A stretch of DNA of 55,782 nt from an uncultured Clostridia bacterium (GTDB taxonomy: Bacteria > Bacillota > Clostridia > Lachnospirales > Anaerotignaceae). The translations under genes were made by a program, and so were the position numbers. Shown piece by piece: positions 1 through 8,255 of the stretch. The DNA lies in the NCBI GenBank assembly GCA_910587195.1, contig CAJUKL010000013.1, forward strand, positions 1 to 55,782. Direction: 5' to 3'. Below the pieces are notes generated by a model. That model was given only the letters and a program-made list of their open reading frames with translations. It did no database searches and had not been told where the DNA came from. The stretch's first letter is position 1. Each line of letters opens with the position of its first letter.

Positions 1-94
1 TTACTCTCCTAAAATAAATAGTATCATTTTAGTATCATAAGCTATTTTTATCCTTTAAAAAGTCAGTGTTTATGCGACTTCTTGGACTTGTTGA

Positions 95-340
95 CATTAT
101 TCCCACTCAATAATAGATTATGAATTACCAAAAGTAAATACGATAGAAGAATTATGCCAATATGTCAGGGTTGTACAGGTCTATATTTCAAGTGAATGTT
201 ATGAGGTAAGACTGCAATTTTTGTATTCTCCGATGGATACTATAATTCATGGACACTTAAATGATAATAGTAAATCAGAAATGGGTATCAAATTAGCAAA
301 TGATTTAATTGGTGTGAATACTATAATAGAAACAGAATAA
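95..340 (+). pseudogene. Open-frame fragment, probably a gene remnant
   Basis: This frame stays open for 81 codons up to TAA at 338-340, but it has no start codon with a ribosome binding site and its upstream end is a stop at 92-94. The readable part starts DYELPKVNTIEELCQYV and ends NDLIGVNTIIETE, which looks like real soluble protein. I do not recognise the family. It runs convergent to the ribosomal operon and starts inside the guaA-like sequence at 97-114, so it may be a gene tail cut by a recombination event. It may also be a chance frame. Confidence 0.35.
97..114 (-). other. guaA 3'-end-like sequence, candidate attachment-site remnant
   Basis: Read on the minus strand these bases encode IIEWE and a stop, the near-universal C-terminal end of GMP synthase (TIEWE). 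No other part of guaA is present in frame upstream. The 3' end of guaA is a known integration site for genomic islands, so an att core left by such an element is plausible. The match is very short and could be coincidence. Confidence 0.3.
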
Positions 341-405
341 GCAAAATAACCCTTTTTCCTTTTTTTAAATTACTAGTTTACAAAAAAAATTTATTAACAA
401 AACTG

Positions 406-432
406 AAAGCCCTAGCAATAAACTAGGGCTTT
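406..432 (-). terminator. Rho-independent terminator of the ribosomal superoperon
   Basis: A perfect 10-bp stem (AAAGCCCTAG / CTAGGGCTTT) with a 7-nt loop lies directly downstream of the rplQ stop. It is followed on the minus strand by a T-rich tract. It closes the S10-spc-alpha transcription unit. Confidence 0.85.
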
Positions 433-435
433 GTT

Positions 436-978
436 TTATACTAATTCAATGATAACTTCAGGAGCACCATCGCCTTTTCTCATACCAATTTTAATAATTC
501 TGGTATAGCCACCTTTACGGTCAGCATATTTTGGAGCGATTTCGTCAAAAAGTTTTGCAGCCATATCCACTTTTTTGGTCAAGCTTCTTCTTTTTTTGCC
601 ATCTTTTGGTACTTCTGTCACAGGATAGAGTACACTTAAAATTTGACGTCTTGCATTTAATCTGGATGCTTTATCTTTTTTGATTGTTTTTTTCTTTTCT
701 TCATAAACGGTTACTTTTTTACCATTTACAATTTCTTTGACACGTTTTCCGTTGGCATCTTTTTTTGCAACTTTTGCCATCACTTCAACTTCTTCAAAGT
801 TATCTTTTTCTTTAACTGCCAAAGTAATCAATTTTTCTGCAATTCTTCTAATTTCTTTTGCTCTTGTTTCTGTTGTTTTGATTTTACCATGATACAATAA
901 ATTTGTTACTTGGTTTCTCAAAAGCGCTTTTCTTTGTGATGATGTGCGTCCAAGTTTTCTATAACCAGATGCGTGCAT
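436..978 (-). CDS. rplQ: 50S ribosomal protein L17, extended form
   Basis: L17 binds 23S rRNA near the exit tunnel of the large subunit. The N-terminus MHASGYRKLGR and the C-terminal GGYTRIIKIGMRKGD are typical. At 180 residues it is much longer than the usual 112-130. The extra sequence is a Lys/Glu/Val-rich block at about residues 60-102, placed between the first helices and the conserved RQILSVLYP segment. Extended L17 proteins occur in Lachnospiraceae-type Clostridia (from memory). It is the last gene of the alpha operon, after rpoA, and the terminator lies directly behind it. Confidence 0.97.
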   Translation of the reverse strand: MHASGYRKLGRTSSQRKALLRNQVTNLLYHGKIKTTETRAKEIRRIAEKLITLAVKEKDNFEEVEVMAKVAKKDANGKRVKEIVNGKKVTVYEEKKKTIKKDKASRLNARRQILSVLYPVTEVPKDGKKRRSLTKKVDMAAKLFDEIAPKYADRKGGYTRIIKIGMRKGDGAPEVIIELV

Positions 979-1072
979 AATCTGTATCCTCCTTGTTCAT
1001 CGCCTGCAAAACTGAACCCGAAAAAGCTGCTCTTTGGTCTTACGTTTTTTCGTAATTTTGCAGAAATAATCA

Positions 1073-2032
1073 TTATTCGTCACCCGGACGTAAAGCCAAG
1101 CCCAATTCTGCCATTTTGTTCAGAACTTCTTCCAAAGACTTGCGTCCCAGATTTCTCACTTTCATCATTTCTTCTTCTGTTTTGTTTGCCAAATCTTCCA
1201 CATTGTTAATACCAGCACGTTTTAAGCAGTTATAAGAACGTACAGAAAGGTCAAGTTCTTCAATACTCATTTCAAGCACTTTTTCCTTTTTGCCTTCTTC
1301 TTTTTCCACCATAATCTCGGTATTTTTTGCATTATCAGACAAATCAATAAACAGATTTAGATGTTCATTTAATATTTTTGCGCCATAACTTACTGCATCA
1401 TCTGGCGCAATCGTTCCATTGGTCCAAACTTCTAATGTCAACTTATCATAGTCAGTAATCTGACCAACACGGGTATTTTCCACCAAAAAATTGACTCTTG
1501 TAACCGGTGTAAAAATACTGTCAACAGGAAGCATACCAATAGGCTGGTCATCTTTTTTATTTTTGTCACTGCCAATATAACCACGTCCTTTGTTTATGGT
1601 AATTTCCATAGAAAGACGTGTATTTGCGCCACCGCTCAATGTTGCAATGTGATGGTCGGGATTCATAATTTCAATATCACTGTCTGCTTTTAAATCAGCA
1701 CCAGTCACTTCCCCTTCGCCTTCCACATCAATATAAGCAATTTTAGGTTCTGTGCCTTCACTGCCATTTTTAATGGCAAGACCTTTTAAATTTAGTATAA
1801 TTTCTGTCACATCTTCCTTGACTCCAGGAATCACACTAAATTCATGAAGCACACCATCAATTTTTACATTACTTACGGCTGCACCGGGTAGAGAAGAAAG
1901 TAAAATTCTTCTTAGGGAATTGCCTAAAGTTGTACCATAACCTCTTTCCAAAGGCTCTACTACAAATTTACCATATGTTCCATCTGATGACATCTTAGCA
2001 ATTTCAATGCGAGGTTTCTCAAATTCAAACAC
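1073..2032 (-). CDS. rpoA: DNA-directed RNA polymerase subunit alpha
   Basis: Alpha starts core RNA polymerase assembly and contacts upstream promoter DNA and activators. The N-terminal dimerisation domain (about residues 1-230) shows LRRILLSSLPGAAV. The C-terminal domain (about 250-315) shows LDLSVRSYNCLKRAGI and RNLGRKSLEEV. Length is normal at 319 residues. The start is GTG at 2032, nine bases after a GGGAGG ribosome site; an ATG just upstream is out of frame and runs into a stop. It sits between rpsD and rplQ as in other Firmicutes alpha operons. Confidence 0.97.
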   Translation of the reverse strand: MFEFEKPRIEIAKMSSDGTYGKFVVEPLERGYGTTLGNSLRRILLSSLPGAAVSNVKIDGVLHEFSVIPGVKEDVTEIILNLKGLAIKNGSEGTEPKIAYIDVEGEGEVTGADLKADSDIEIMNPDHHIATLSGGANTRLSMEITINKGRGYIGSDKNKKDDQPIGMLPVDSIFTPVTRVNFLVENTRVGQITDYDKLTLEVWTNGTIAPDDAVSYGAKILNEHLNLFIDLSDNAKNTEIMVEKEEGKKEKVLEMSIEELDLSVRSYNCLKRAGINNVEDLANKTEEEMMKVRNLGRKSLEEVLNKMAELGLALRPGDE

Positions 2033-2107
2033 TCATGCAAACCTCCCTTTTTTATGATAGTTTGCCGCAGAAAAAAACTGCGGCAGAATGATATTGTTAT
2101 CCTTTTA

Positions 2108-2710
2108 TTATTTGGAGTACAACTCAACGATAAGTGTTTCTTCTACTGGTACATCAATTTGTGCTCTTTGAGGTTTAGACAAAACAGTACCACTCAAAGC
2201 GTCATGGTTTGCAGACAACCATTCAGGAACAATTCTTGCGTTGGTTACTTCCAACACATCTTTATATCTTTGCATAGATTTATATTTTTCTTTAATTTCG
2301 ATGGTATCACCCACTTTTACTTGATAAGATGGAATATCAACTGGTTTTCCATTTACAAGCACATGTTTGTGGCGCACAATCTGTCTGGATTCTTTTCTTG
2401 TTCTGCCATAGCCCAAGCGGAACATAACATTGTCCAGTCTTAACTCCAAAATCATAAGCAAGTTTTCACCAGGGATACCTTCTTTTTTTGCAATTTGTTC
2501 TGCTTTTGCATAGTATCCTCTAAATTGTTTTTCCAACACACCATAAATAAATTTTGCTTTTTGTTTTTCTCTTAACTGCAATCCATACTCGCTCATTTTT
2601 TTGCCAGCTCTTGGATTTTGCTTTTTAGATTTTTTATCAATTCCTAAAAAGATAGGGTCTAAATTTAAAGACCGACATCTTTTTAAAACGGGAACTCTAT
2701 CTCTTGCCAT
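2108..2710 (-). CDS. rpsD: 30S ribosomal protein S4
   Basis: S4 is a primary 16S rRNA binding protein and, in many bacteria, the autogenous regulator of its operon. It starts MARDRVPVLKRCRSLNLDP and carries the S4 RNA-binding fold around residues 90-150 (LDNVMFRLGYGRTRKESRQ). Length is 200 residues, as expected. Its place inside the alpha operon between rpsK and rpoA differs from Bacillus, where rpsD is separate. This makes feedback through the long leader before rpsM plausible. Confidence 0.97.
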   Translation of the reverse strand: MARDRVPVLKRCRSLNLDPIFLGIDKKSKKQNPRAGKKMSEYGLQLREKQKAKFIYGVLEKQFRGYYAKAEQIAKKEGIPGENLLMILELRLDNVMFRLGYGRTRKESRQIVRHKHVLVNGKPVDIPSYQVKVGDTIEIKEKYKSMQRYKDVLEVTNARIVPEWLSANHDALSGTVLSKPQRAQIDVPVEETLIVELYSK

Positions 2711-2735
2711 TTTTCAATCCCTCCTGTTAGATTTT

Positions 2736-3137
2736 TTAAACTCTTCTGCGTTTTGGTGGTCTACAACCATTGTGTGGCACAGGTGTCACATCTTTGATAA
2801 GGGTTACATCAAGACCAGCAGCCTGCAAAGCACGGATTGCAGCTTCACGTCCAGAACCAGGGCCTTTTACAAAAACCTCTACTGTTTTCAAACCATAATC
2901 GGAAGCAGCTTTTGCGGCAGTATCTGCTGCCTGCTGTGCAGCATATGGAGTAGATTTTCTGGAGCCTCTAAAACCTAACTGTCCTGCACTTGCCCAAGAA
3001 AGCGCATTTCCTGCGGCATCTGTTATTGTAACGATAGTATTATTAAAAGTAGACTGAATATGTGCTTGACCACGTTCTACCCGTCTTTTGTCACGGCGTC
3101 TACGAGTTGTTGTCTTTTTCACTGTCTTTTTAGCCAT
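2736..3137 (-). CDS. rpsK: 30S ribosomal protein S11
   Basis: S11 forms part of the platform of the small subunit and contacts mRNA near the E site. The conserved QSTFNNTIVTITD, GFRGSRKSTPYAAQ and C-terminal HNGCRPPKRRRV stretches are present. It has 133 residues, with a Lys/Arg-rich N-terminal tail (MAKKTVKKTTTRRRRDKRR). It is co-directional with rpsM upstream (19-base gap) and rpsD downstream. Confidence 0.97.
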   Translation of the reverse strand: MAKKTVKKTTTRRRRDKRRVERGQAHIQSTFNNTIVTITDAAGNALSWASAGQLGFRGSRKSTPYAAQQAADTAAKAASDYGLKTVEVFVKGPGSGREAAIRALQAAGLDVTLIKDVTPVPHNGCRPPKRRRV

Positions 3138-3156
3138 TTTTCATCCAAACCTCCCT

Positions 3157-3525
3157 TTATTTCTTCTTATTTGCAACTGTTTTTCTTGGACCTTTTCTTG
3201 TTCTTGCATTTGTTTTTGTTTTCTGTCCTCTTACTGGAAGGCCTTTTCTGTGACGAATCCCTCTGTAGCAGCCAATTTCAATCAAACGTTTAATGTTTAA
3301 AGCAATTTCACGTCTTAAATCACCTTCTACTTTTTGAGAATGGTCAATTACTTCTCTGATACGGGATACTTCTTCATCTGTCAAATCTCTTACTCTAGTA
3401 TCTGGATTTATCCCTGCCTCTTTTAAAATTCTGTTTGCACTTGGACGTCCGATACCATATACATATGTTAAGCCAATTTCAACGCGTTTTTCTCTTGGTA
3501 AGTCTACACCAGCAATACGTGCCAT
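3157..3525 (-). CDS. rpsM: 30S ribosomal protein S13
   Basis: S13 sits in the head of the small subunit and contacts 5S-associated L5 and the P-site tRNA. It begins MARIAGVDLPREKRVEIGLT and ends in the basic GQKTKTNARTRKGP tail, 122 residues. An AGGAGGTG site precedes the ATG. The 198-base space between it and rpmJ upstream is exceptional for this operon and may hold a regulatory leader. Confidence 0.97.
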   Translation of the reverse strand: MARIAGVDLPREKRVEIGLTYVYGIGRPSANRILKEAGINPDTRVRDLTDEEVSRIREVIDHSQKVEGDLRREIALNIKRLIEIGCYRGIRHRKGLPVRGQKTKTNARTRKGPRKTVANKKK

Positions 3526-3723
3526 GTATCAATTACACCTCCTAAATTTCTATCCTACGATTCTACTAATTTTTTCATAATGTTGGGTATTACAAATAGG
3601 GAAAATAGCCCGTCTGCTATCAGCTGCCCCCACTTTTAACTGTATACACCTTCAAAATGATTGACGGATTCTCTCTCCGGTCTGGTAAGGACTGTTCACC
3701 CCTCCATCACCATACAACAAATG
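3526..3723 (-). promoter_or_regulatory. Candidate leader of the alpha operon (possible S4 target)
   Basis: This is one of the longest spaces inside the superoperon, richer in G and C than the flanking genes, and it holds no convincing ORF. On the minus strand it contains several short complementary G-rich and C-rich stretches ahead of the rpsM ribosome site. In E. coli S4 represses translation from a leader in front of rpsM; here rpsD lies in the same operon. That it is an S4-binding leader is inference. Confidence 0.35.
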
Positions 3724-3837
3724 TCAGCCTTGTTTTTGTTTATGTTTTGGATTTTCACAAATGACCATTACACGACCTTTTCTTTTAATAATTCTACATT
3801 TTTCACACATCGGTTTTACGGATGGTCTTACTTTCAT
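3724..3837 (-). CDS. rpmJ: 50S ribosomal protein L36
   Basis: This is a 37-residue protein starting MKVRPSVKPMCEKC and ending PKHKQKQG, the standard zinc-ribbon form of L36 with the CxxC...C...H metal ligands (C11, C14, C27, H32). L36 is the smallest large-subunit protein and stabilises 23S rRNA. It lies between infA and rpsM, its conserved place. The ribosome site GGAAGGAG is upstream of the ATG at 3837. Confidence 0.96.
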   Translation of the reverse strand: MKVRPSVKPMCEKCRIIKRKGRVMVICENPKHKQKQG

Positions 3838-3854
3838 TGTGAGTCACTCCTTCC

Positions 3855-4073
3855 TTATTTTGCTCTCCATATAATTCTGCCTTTACTCAAATCATAAGGG
3901 GACATTTCTACTAATACTTTATCACCTGGTAAAATTCGGATAAAGTTCATGCGAAGTTTACCGGAAATATGTGCCAATATTTGATGGCCATTTTCTAACT
4001 CTACCTGAAACATTGCGTTTGGTAATTTTTCCAATACAGTTCCTTCTACTTCAATTACGTCATCTTTAGACAA
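3855..4073 (-). CDS. infA: Translation initiation factor IF-1
   Basis: IF-1 occupies the A site of the 30S subunit during initiation. The 72-residue OB-fold protein begins MSKDDVIEVEGTVLEKLPNA and ends with YDLSKGRIIWRAK; the normal length is 72. It starts 2 bases after the stop of the upstream KOW gene, so the two are probably translationally coupled. Confidence 0.97.
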   Translation of the reverse strand: MSKDDVIEVEGTVLEKLPNAMFQVELENGHQILAHISGKLRMNFIRILPGDKVLVEMSPYDLSKGRIIWRAK

Positions 4074-4075
4074 AC

Positions 4076-4345
4076 CTAGAAACCTCCTTTTTTATATTCT
4101 CTCAAAACTTTTACAATATCAGCATTTAACAGATAGCTTTTTTGATTAAGTTTTTGCTGTAAAGAGTGGCTAATAAACTTTGTCGGCTGTATATGGTTTC
4201 TTTTTTTTCGTTTTGGTTTTTCTAAGCTGCGGTTTTTTCCGTCTACCAGATAAACATATTCCCCTTCTACGGACAAAATTACAAAAATTCCACCTTTGTC
4301 ATGTCCGCTTTTTGAATAAACAATCTGCCCGACTTCATAAGTCAC
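4076..4345 (-). CDS. KOW-domain RNA-binding protein (L14e/L27e-like)
   Basis: This is a small basic protein with an N-terminal KOW-like segment (VGQIVYSKSGHDKGG...VILSVEG...VYLVDG) and a lysine-rich middle. Homologues with the same place between map and infA are common in Clostridia and are annotated as KOW or L14e-type RNA-binding proteins. The role is unproven; a ribosome-associated function is inferred from the position. I chose the GTG at 4345 because AAGGGG lies 8 bases upstream. An ATG at 4351 and a GTG at 4354 are closer to, or overlap, that site. It almost touches map upstream and infA downstream. Confidence 0.8.
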   Translation of the reverse strand: MTYEVGQIVYSKSGHDKGGIFVILSVEGEYVYLVDGKNRSLEKPKRKKRNHIQPTKFISHSLQQKLNQKSYLLNADIVKVLREYKKGGF

Positions 4346-4357
4346 TATCATCACCCC

Positions 4358-5110
4358 TTACGGCAGTAATGTGAGAATTTCTGGTTCTCCATTCGTAATC
4401 ACTACTGTATTTTCATAATGTGCTGCATAAAGACCATCTTTTGTTACAGCCGTCCAGCCATCTTTTAATACTTTTAACTGATAAGAACCCATATTCACCA
4501 TAGGCTCTATGGCAAGAACCATGCCTTGTTTTAACGTCACGCCTTTCCGTTGTTCCTTGTAGTTTGCAACAGATGGGTCTTCATGTAACTTTCTGCCAAT
4601 CCCATGCCCTACATAATCCCGCACAACGGAAAAACCATTTTTTTCTACATATTTTTGAATCGCCGTGCCAATCTCATTCAGGCGACACCCTTGTCGCGCA
4701 TATTGTATTCCCTCAAAAAAACTTTGTTTCGTAACATCAATTAGCTTTTGTGCCCCTGGAGCGATTTCCCCAACTGCATACGTTCTTGCAGCATCTCCAT
4801 GAAATCCGCCAATATAGCTTCCCATATCAATGCTAATAATGTCACCCTGTTTTAGTTTTCTATCACTTGGAATACCATGAACAATTTCATCATTTACAGA
4901 GGTACAAATAGAACCCGGAAACCCTCCATACCCTTTAAAAGAAGGAATTGCGCCTTGACTGCGAATATAATCTTCTGCAATGGCATCCAACTGTTTTGTT
5001 GTCACTCCCACTTTTATTTCCCTTTTGAGTATTTCGTCTAGTCTAGCAAGGATTGCACCTGCCACTTTCATTTTTTCAATTTGTTCCTGTGTTTTAATAT
5101 GAATTGCCAT
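4358..5110 (-). CDS. map: Methionine aminopeptidase, type I
   Basis: It removes the initiator methionine from nascent proteins. The 250-residue pita-bread fold has the five metal ligands in recognisable motifs: D in SIDMGSYIGG, D in FHGDAARTY, H in VGHGIGRKLHE, E in LAIEPMVNMG, and E in HYENTVVIT. There is no N-terminal zinc-finger extension, as is normal for bacterial type Ia. It lies 4 bases after adk, in the usual secY-adk-map order. Confidence 0.97.
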   Translation of the reverse strand: MAIHIKTQEQIEKMKVAGAILARLDEILKREIKVGVTTKQLDAIAEDYIRSQGAIPSFKGYGGFPGSICTSVNDEIVHGIPSDRKLKQGDIISIDMGSYIGGFHGDAARTYAVGEIAPGAQKLIDVTKQSFFEGIQYARQGCRLNEIGTAIQKYVEKNGFSVVRDYVGHGIGRKLHEDPSVANYKEQRKGVTLKQGMVLAIEPMVNMGSYQLKVLKDGWTAVTKDGLYAAHYENTVVITNGEPEILTLLP

Positions 5111-5114
5111 GTTT

Positions 5115-5744
5115 TTACGCCTCTAACTCTGCAATAATTGCTTTTGAAACTTCTTCAACCCCCAGCATACCATCCACTTCAAACAATATGCCTTGTTTTT
5201 TATAATATTCTACCAATGGTTCTGACTGTTCATGGAATGTTGCAAGACGAGCTTTTCCTGCTTCCAAGGTGTCATCTTTTCTTTGCGTCAGAGCTTCGCC
5301 ACATACATCACAAATGCCTGCTTTTTTAGATGGAAGTGATATTTTATTATAAGAAGCACCACATTTTGGGCAAGTTTCTCTTGCTGTAATTCTTTCCAAC
5401 ATCACATCATCTGGTGCATTGATATAAACAACCTTATCCAATTTCACCATTTCATCTAGCTTTTGCGCCTGTACTGTGGTGCGAGGAAAACCGTCTAAGA
5501 TAAAACCATTTTTGCAGTCCTCTTGTTTAATTCTTTCTTTTACAATCGAAATAATTAAATCATCTGGTACCAAACCACCACTTGCCATAATACTTTTTGC
5601 TTGATTTCCTAAATCAGTTCCGCGACTCACTTCTTCTCTGAGCATATCGCCAGTAGAGATATATGCCAAATGGAAACGGTCTATCAATTTTCTTGCTTGT
5701 GTTCCTTTGCCTGCTGCTGGTGCGCCAATCAATACTAATTTCAT
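5115..5744 (-). CDS. adk: Adenylate kinase
   Basis: It interconverts ATP + AMP and 2 ADP. The P-loop GAPAAGKGTQ is at residues 7-16. DGFPRT marks the AMP site. The LID domain carries CPKC...CDVC, the four-cysteine zinc form typical of Gram-positive bacteria. Length is 209 residues, slightly shorter than the usual 214-217. It follows secY and precedes map. Confidence 0.97.
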   Translation of the reverse strand: MKLVLIGAPAAGKGTQARKLIDRFHLAYISTGDMLREEVSRGTDLGNQAKSIMASGGLVPDDLIISIVKERIKQEDCKNGFILDGFPRTTVQAQKLDEMVKLDKVVYINAPDDVMLERITARETCPKCGASYNKISLPSKKAGICDVCGEALTQRKDDTLEAGKARLATFHEQSEPLVEYYKKQGILFEVDGMLGVEEVSKAIIAELEA

Positions 5745-5810
5745 GCGGTTTTCTCTCCTTTCTATACCAACCTTTTAGAAATGCACCAGCATTTCCAAAA
5801 GGTCAAAACA

Positions 5811-7076
5811 TCAATGTCCTAAAAATCCTTTGTAATGTCTCATTAATAACTGAGATTCCAAAGCCTTTACAATATCTAAAGCAACGCCAACCACAATGAT
5901 TAAAGTAGTACCACCAAAGCCAACATTCACTTTAAATATCCACTGCATCACCACAGGAACCATTGCTAAAATGGCATAACAAACTGCTCCCACCAATGTG
6001 ATACGGCTCACTACTCTTGTAATATAGTCGCTTGTTGGTTGTCCCGGTCTAATACCTGGAATAAATCCGCCGCTTTTTTTCATGTTTACTGCAATTTGAT
6101 TTGGATTAATCACAATAGAAGTATAAAAATAGGTAAACACAATAATCAATACTACATATAAACATGCGCCAACCGGATTTGTCATACGGAGTGTTTCGAT
6201 TATCTTTGTAAACGTTTCACCCTTATTGGGCACAAACTGACCAATCTGTTCTGGAAACTGTAACAAAGAAATCGCGAAAATGATAGAAATTACACCAGAA
6301 GTATTTACTTTAATTGGCATAAAGGTACTTCTTCCACCAATCTGTTTTCTTCCTGCCATTTTTGCAGAATACTGTACTGGAAGCCTTCTTTCTCCGTCAT
6401 TCAAATATACAATAAATACCAACACGATTAAAAGAACCACAAGGATACCTGCCACTGTTCCAACGCCTTTCGCGCCAGAGCCAGCCGCCATATCATACAT
6501 ACTTTTTGCAGCAACCGGCAAACTGGAAACAATGTTAATAAAGATAATCATAGAAGAACCATTTCCAATTCCTTTTGCTGTAATTTGTTCCGCCAACCAC
6601 ATAATAAAGGTAGAACCAGCAATCAGTGTTATGACAGAACTAGCATAGAGTAAAGTGCTGTTTTCAAGAAACAAACTTCTATAGCTATATGTTACACCAC
6701 ACCCCTGTAATAATGCAAGCAGAACTGTTAAATATCTGCTATAAGATTGTACTTTTTTTCGTCCTTCTTCTCCCTCTTTTGACATTTGCTCCAACTTTGG
6801 AATAGCAATTGTCAACAACTGCATGATGATAGAGGAGGTAATATAGGGACCAATTCCCATTGCAAAGATAGACCATTGCGAATTTGCACCTCCGGCAATC
6901 ATGCTGTAAAGTGTTCCGATTCCCGCCGCTTGTTGTGCTTCTTTTACTCCAACTACGTCAATACCAGGAATTGCAATAATGGTTCCCAAACGAACAATCG
7001 CAAATATCATTAACGTATAAAGTATTTTACTGCGGATTTCTTTTACTTTCCAAGCGTTGATGAAAACGTTAAACAA
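5811..7076 (-). CDS. secY: Protein translocase subunit SecY
   Basis: SecY is the channel of the Sec translocon in the cytoplasmic membrane. The 421-residue protein shows ten hydrophobic segments, starting with an IRSKILYTLMIFAIVRLGT helix, and the conserved GIGPYITSSIIMQLL and GGRSTFMPIKVNTSGV segments. The start is TTG at 7076, one base after the rplO stop; AGAGGTGAT upstream serves as ribosome site. The tight join suggests coupling to rplO. Confidence 0.96.
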   Translation of the reverse strand: MFNVFINAWKVKEIRSKILYTLMIFAIVRLGTIIAIPGIDVVGVKEAQQAAGIGTLYSMIAGGANSQWSIFAMGIGPYITSSIIMQLLTIAIPKLEQMSKEGEEGRKKVQSYSRYLTVLLALLQGCGVTYSYRSLFLENSTLLYASSVITLIAGSTFIMWLAEQITAKGIGNGSSMIIFINIVSSLPVAAKSMYDMAAGSGAKGVGTVAGILVVLLIVLVFIVYLNDGERRLPVQYSAKMAGRKQIGGRSTFMPIKVNTSGVISIIFAISLLQFPEQIGQFVPNKGETFTKIIETLRMTNPVGACLYVVLIIVFTYFYTSIVINPNQIAVNMKKSGGFIPGIRPGQPTSDYITRVVSRITLVGAVCYAILAMVPVVMQWIFKVNVGFGGTTLIIVVGVALDIVKALESQLLMRHYKGFLGH

Positions 7077-7077
7077 T

Positions 7078-7521
7078 TCAAATCACCTCTGCTTTTCCGC
7101 CGGCTGCTTCAATTTTTTCGACAGCGGATTTGCTGAACTGCTGTACTTTAATTGTAAGTTTTTTGTCAAGCTCTCCAACACCAAGAATTTTTACACCATC
7201 TTTTGGATTGCTGATTAAACCAACCGCTTTTAAAGCATCAATATCTATTACTGCATCACTTTTAAATCTTTCATTTAATAAACCGACATTCACTGTAACG
7301 ATTTCTTTAGAGTTTCTGCATTTGAAGCCTCTTTTAGGAAGTCTTCTATATAAAGGCATTTGTCCGCCTTCAAAACCTGCTTTTCCGCCAGAACCAGAAC
7401 GAGCGCCCTGTCCTTTATGACCTCTGCCTGCTGTTTTACCATTTCCTGAAGCATGACCTCTGCCTTTTCTCCATTTATTTTTTTTGGAGCCTTCTGCAGC
7501 TTGTAATTCGCTTAAGTTCAT
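7078..7521 (-). CDS. rplO: 50S ribosomal protein L15
   Basis: L15 is a late-assembly large-subunit protein. The Gly/Lys/Arg-rich N-terminal extension (KKNKWRKGRGHASGNGKT, GHKGQGARSG) and the globular C-terminal domain are typical, 147 residues. It lies between rpmD and secY as in other spc operons and has a GGAGGTG site before the ATG. Confidence 0.97.
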   Translation of the reverse strand: MNLSELQAAEGSKKNKWRKGRGHASGNGKTAGRGHKGQGARSGSGGKAGFEGGQMPLYRRLPKRGFKCRNSKEIVTVNVGLLNERFKSDAVIDIDALKAVGLISNPKDGVKILGVGELDKKLTIKVQQFSKSAVEKIEAAGGKAEVI

Positions 7522-7540
7522 TTCGGCACCTCCTTTTTGA

Positions 7541-7720
7541 TTATACTTCTTCCACTTTCACAAGATGACTCACTTGTTCCACCATACCACGTATTGCTAC
7601 ATTGTCTTGATGGATTTTACTGCTGTGGAGTTTTTTTAAGCCCAAAGCCTGCACTGTTTTTTTGTGCTTTGGAATTGCTCCGATTGTTGATTTCACTAAT
7701 GTGATTTTAATTTCAGCCAC
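7541..7720 (-). CDS. rpmD: 50S ribosomal protein L30
   Basis: A 59-codon gene with a GTG start at 7720, read as MAEIKITLVKSTIGAIPKHK and ending VSHLVKVEEV. The TLVKSTIG...KHKKTVQALGL core is the L30 signature. AGGAGGG lies 7 bases before the GTG and overlaps the stop region of rpsE, which suggests coupled translation. It sits in the conserved rpsE-rpmD-rplO order. Confidence 0.95.
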   Translation of the reverse strand: MAEIKITLVKSTIGAIPKHKKTVQALGLKKLHSSKIHQDNVAIRGMVEQVSHLVKVEEV

Positions 7721-7733
7721 CGTTTTTCCCTCC

Positions 7734-8237
7734 TTAGCCTAAGAGTTCTTCTACTGTCACGCCACGAAGTTTTGCAACAGCTTCTGGTGTTGTTACTCTG
7801 GATAAGCCTTCAATTGTTGCGCTAACAACATTACGTTTGTTATTAGAACCTAATGATTTTGTTCTGATGTTACGGATTCCAGCCAATTCCAAAACTGCAC
7901 GAGCAGGGCCTCCCGCAATAATACCAGTACCTTCTGCTGCTGGCATAAGCAACACACTTGCGCTGCCAAATTTACCAGTTGTTCCATGATAAATACTGTC
8001 TACTTCATTTCTTGCAACTGTCACAATATTTTTCATGGCATCTTCTTTGCCTTTCCGAATTGCATCTGGAATTTCTGCTGCTTTTCCAAGACCGCAGCCA
8101 ACGTGACCATTGCCATCGCCAACTACAACCAATGCAGCAAATCTAAAAGTACGTCCGCCTTTTACAACCTTTGTAACACGGTTGATTGTAACAACTTTAT
8201 CTTGAAGGTCTAATGTACTTGGGTCAATTCTCTTCAA
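7734..8237 (-). CDS. rpsE: 30S ribosomal protein S5
   Basis: S5 helps secure decoding accuracy and mRNA unwinding at the entry tunnel. The double-stranded RNA-binding part includes LQDKVVTINRVTKVVKGGR and RFAALVVVGDGNGHVG; the C-terminal domain has GTGIIAGGPARAVLELAGI. Length is 167 residues. It is placed between rplR and rpmD. Confidence 0.97.
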   Translation of the reverse strand: MKRIDPSTLDLQDKVVTINRVTKVVKGGRTFRFAALVVVGDGNGHVGCGLGKAAEIPDAIRKGKEDAMKNIVTVARNEVDSIYHGTTGKFGSASVLLMPAAEGTGIIAGGPARAVLELAGIRNIRTKSLGSNNKRNVVSATIEGLSRVTTPEAVAKLRGVTVEELLG

Positions 8238-8255
8238 TTTTTCTCCCTCCTCATC

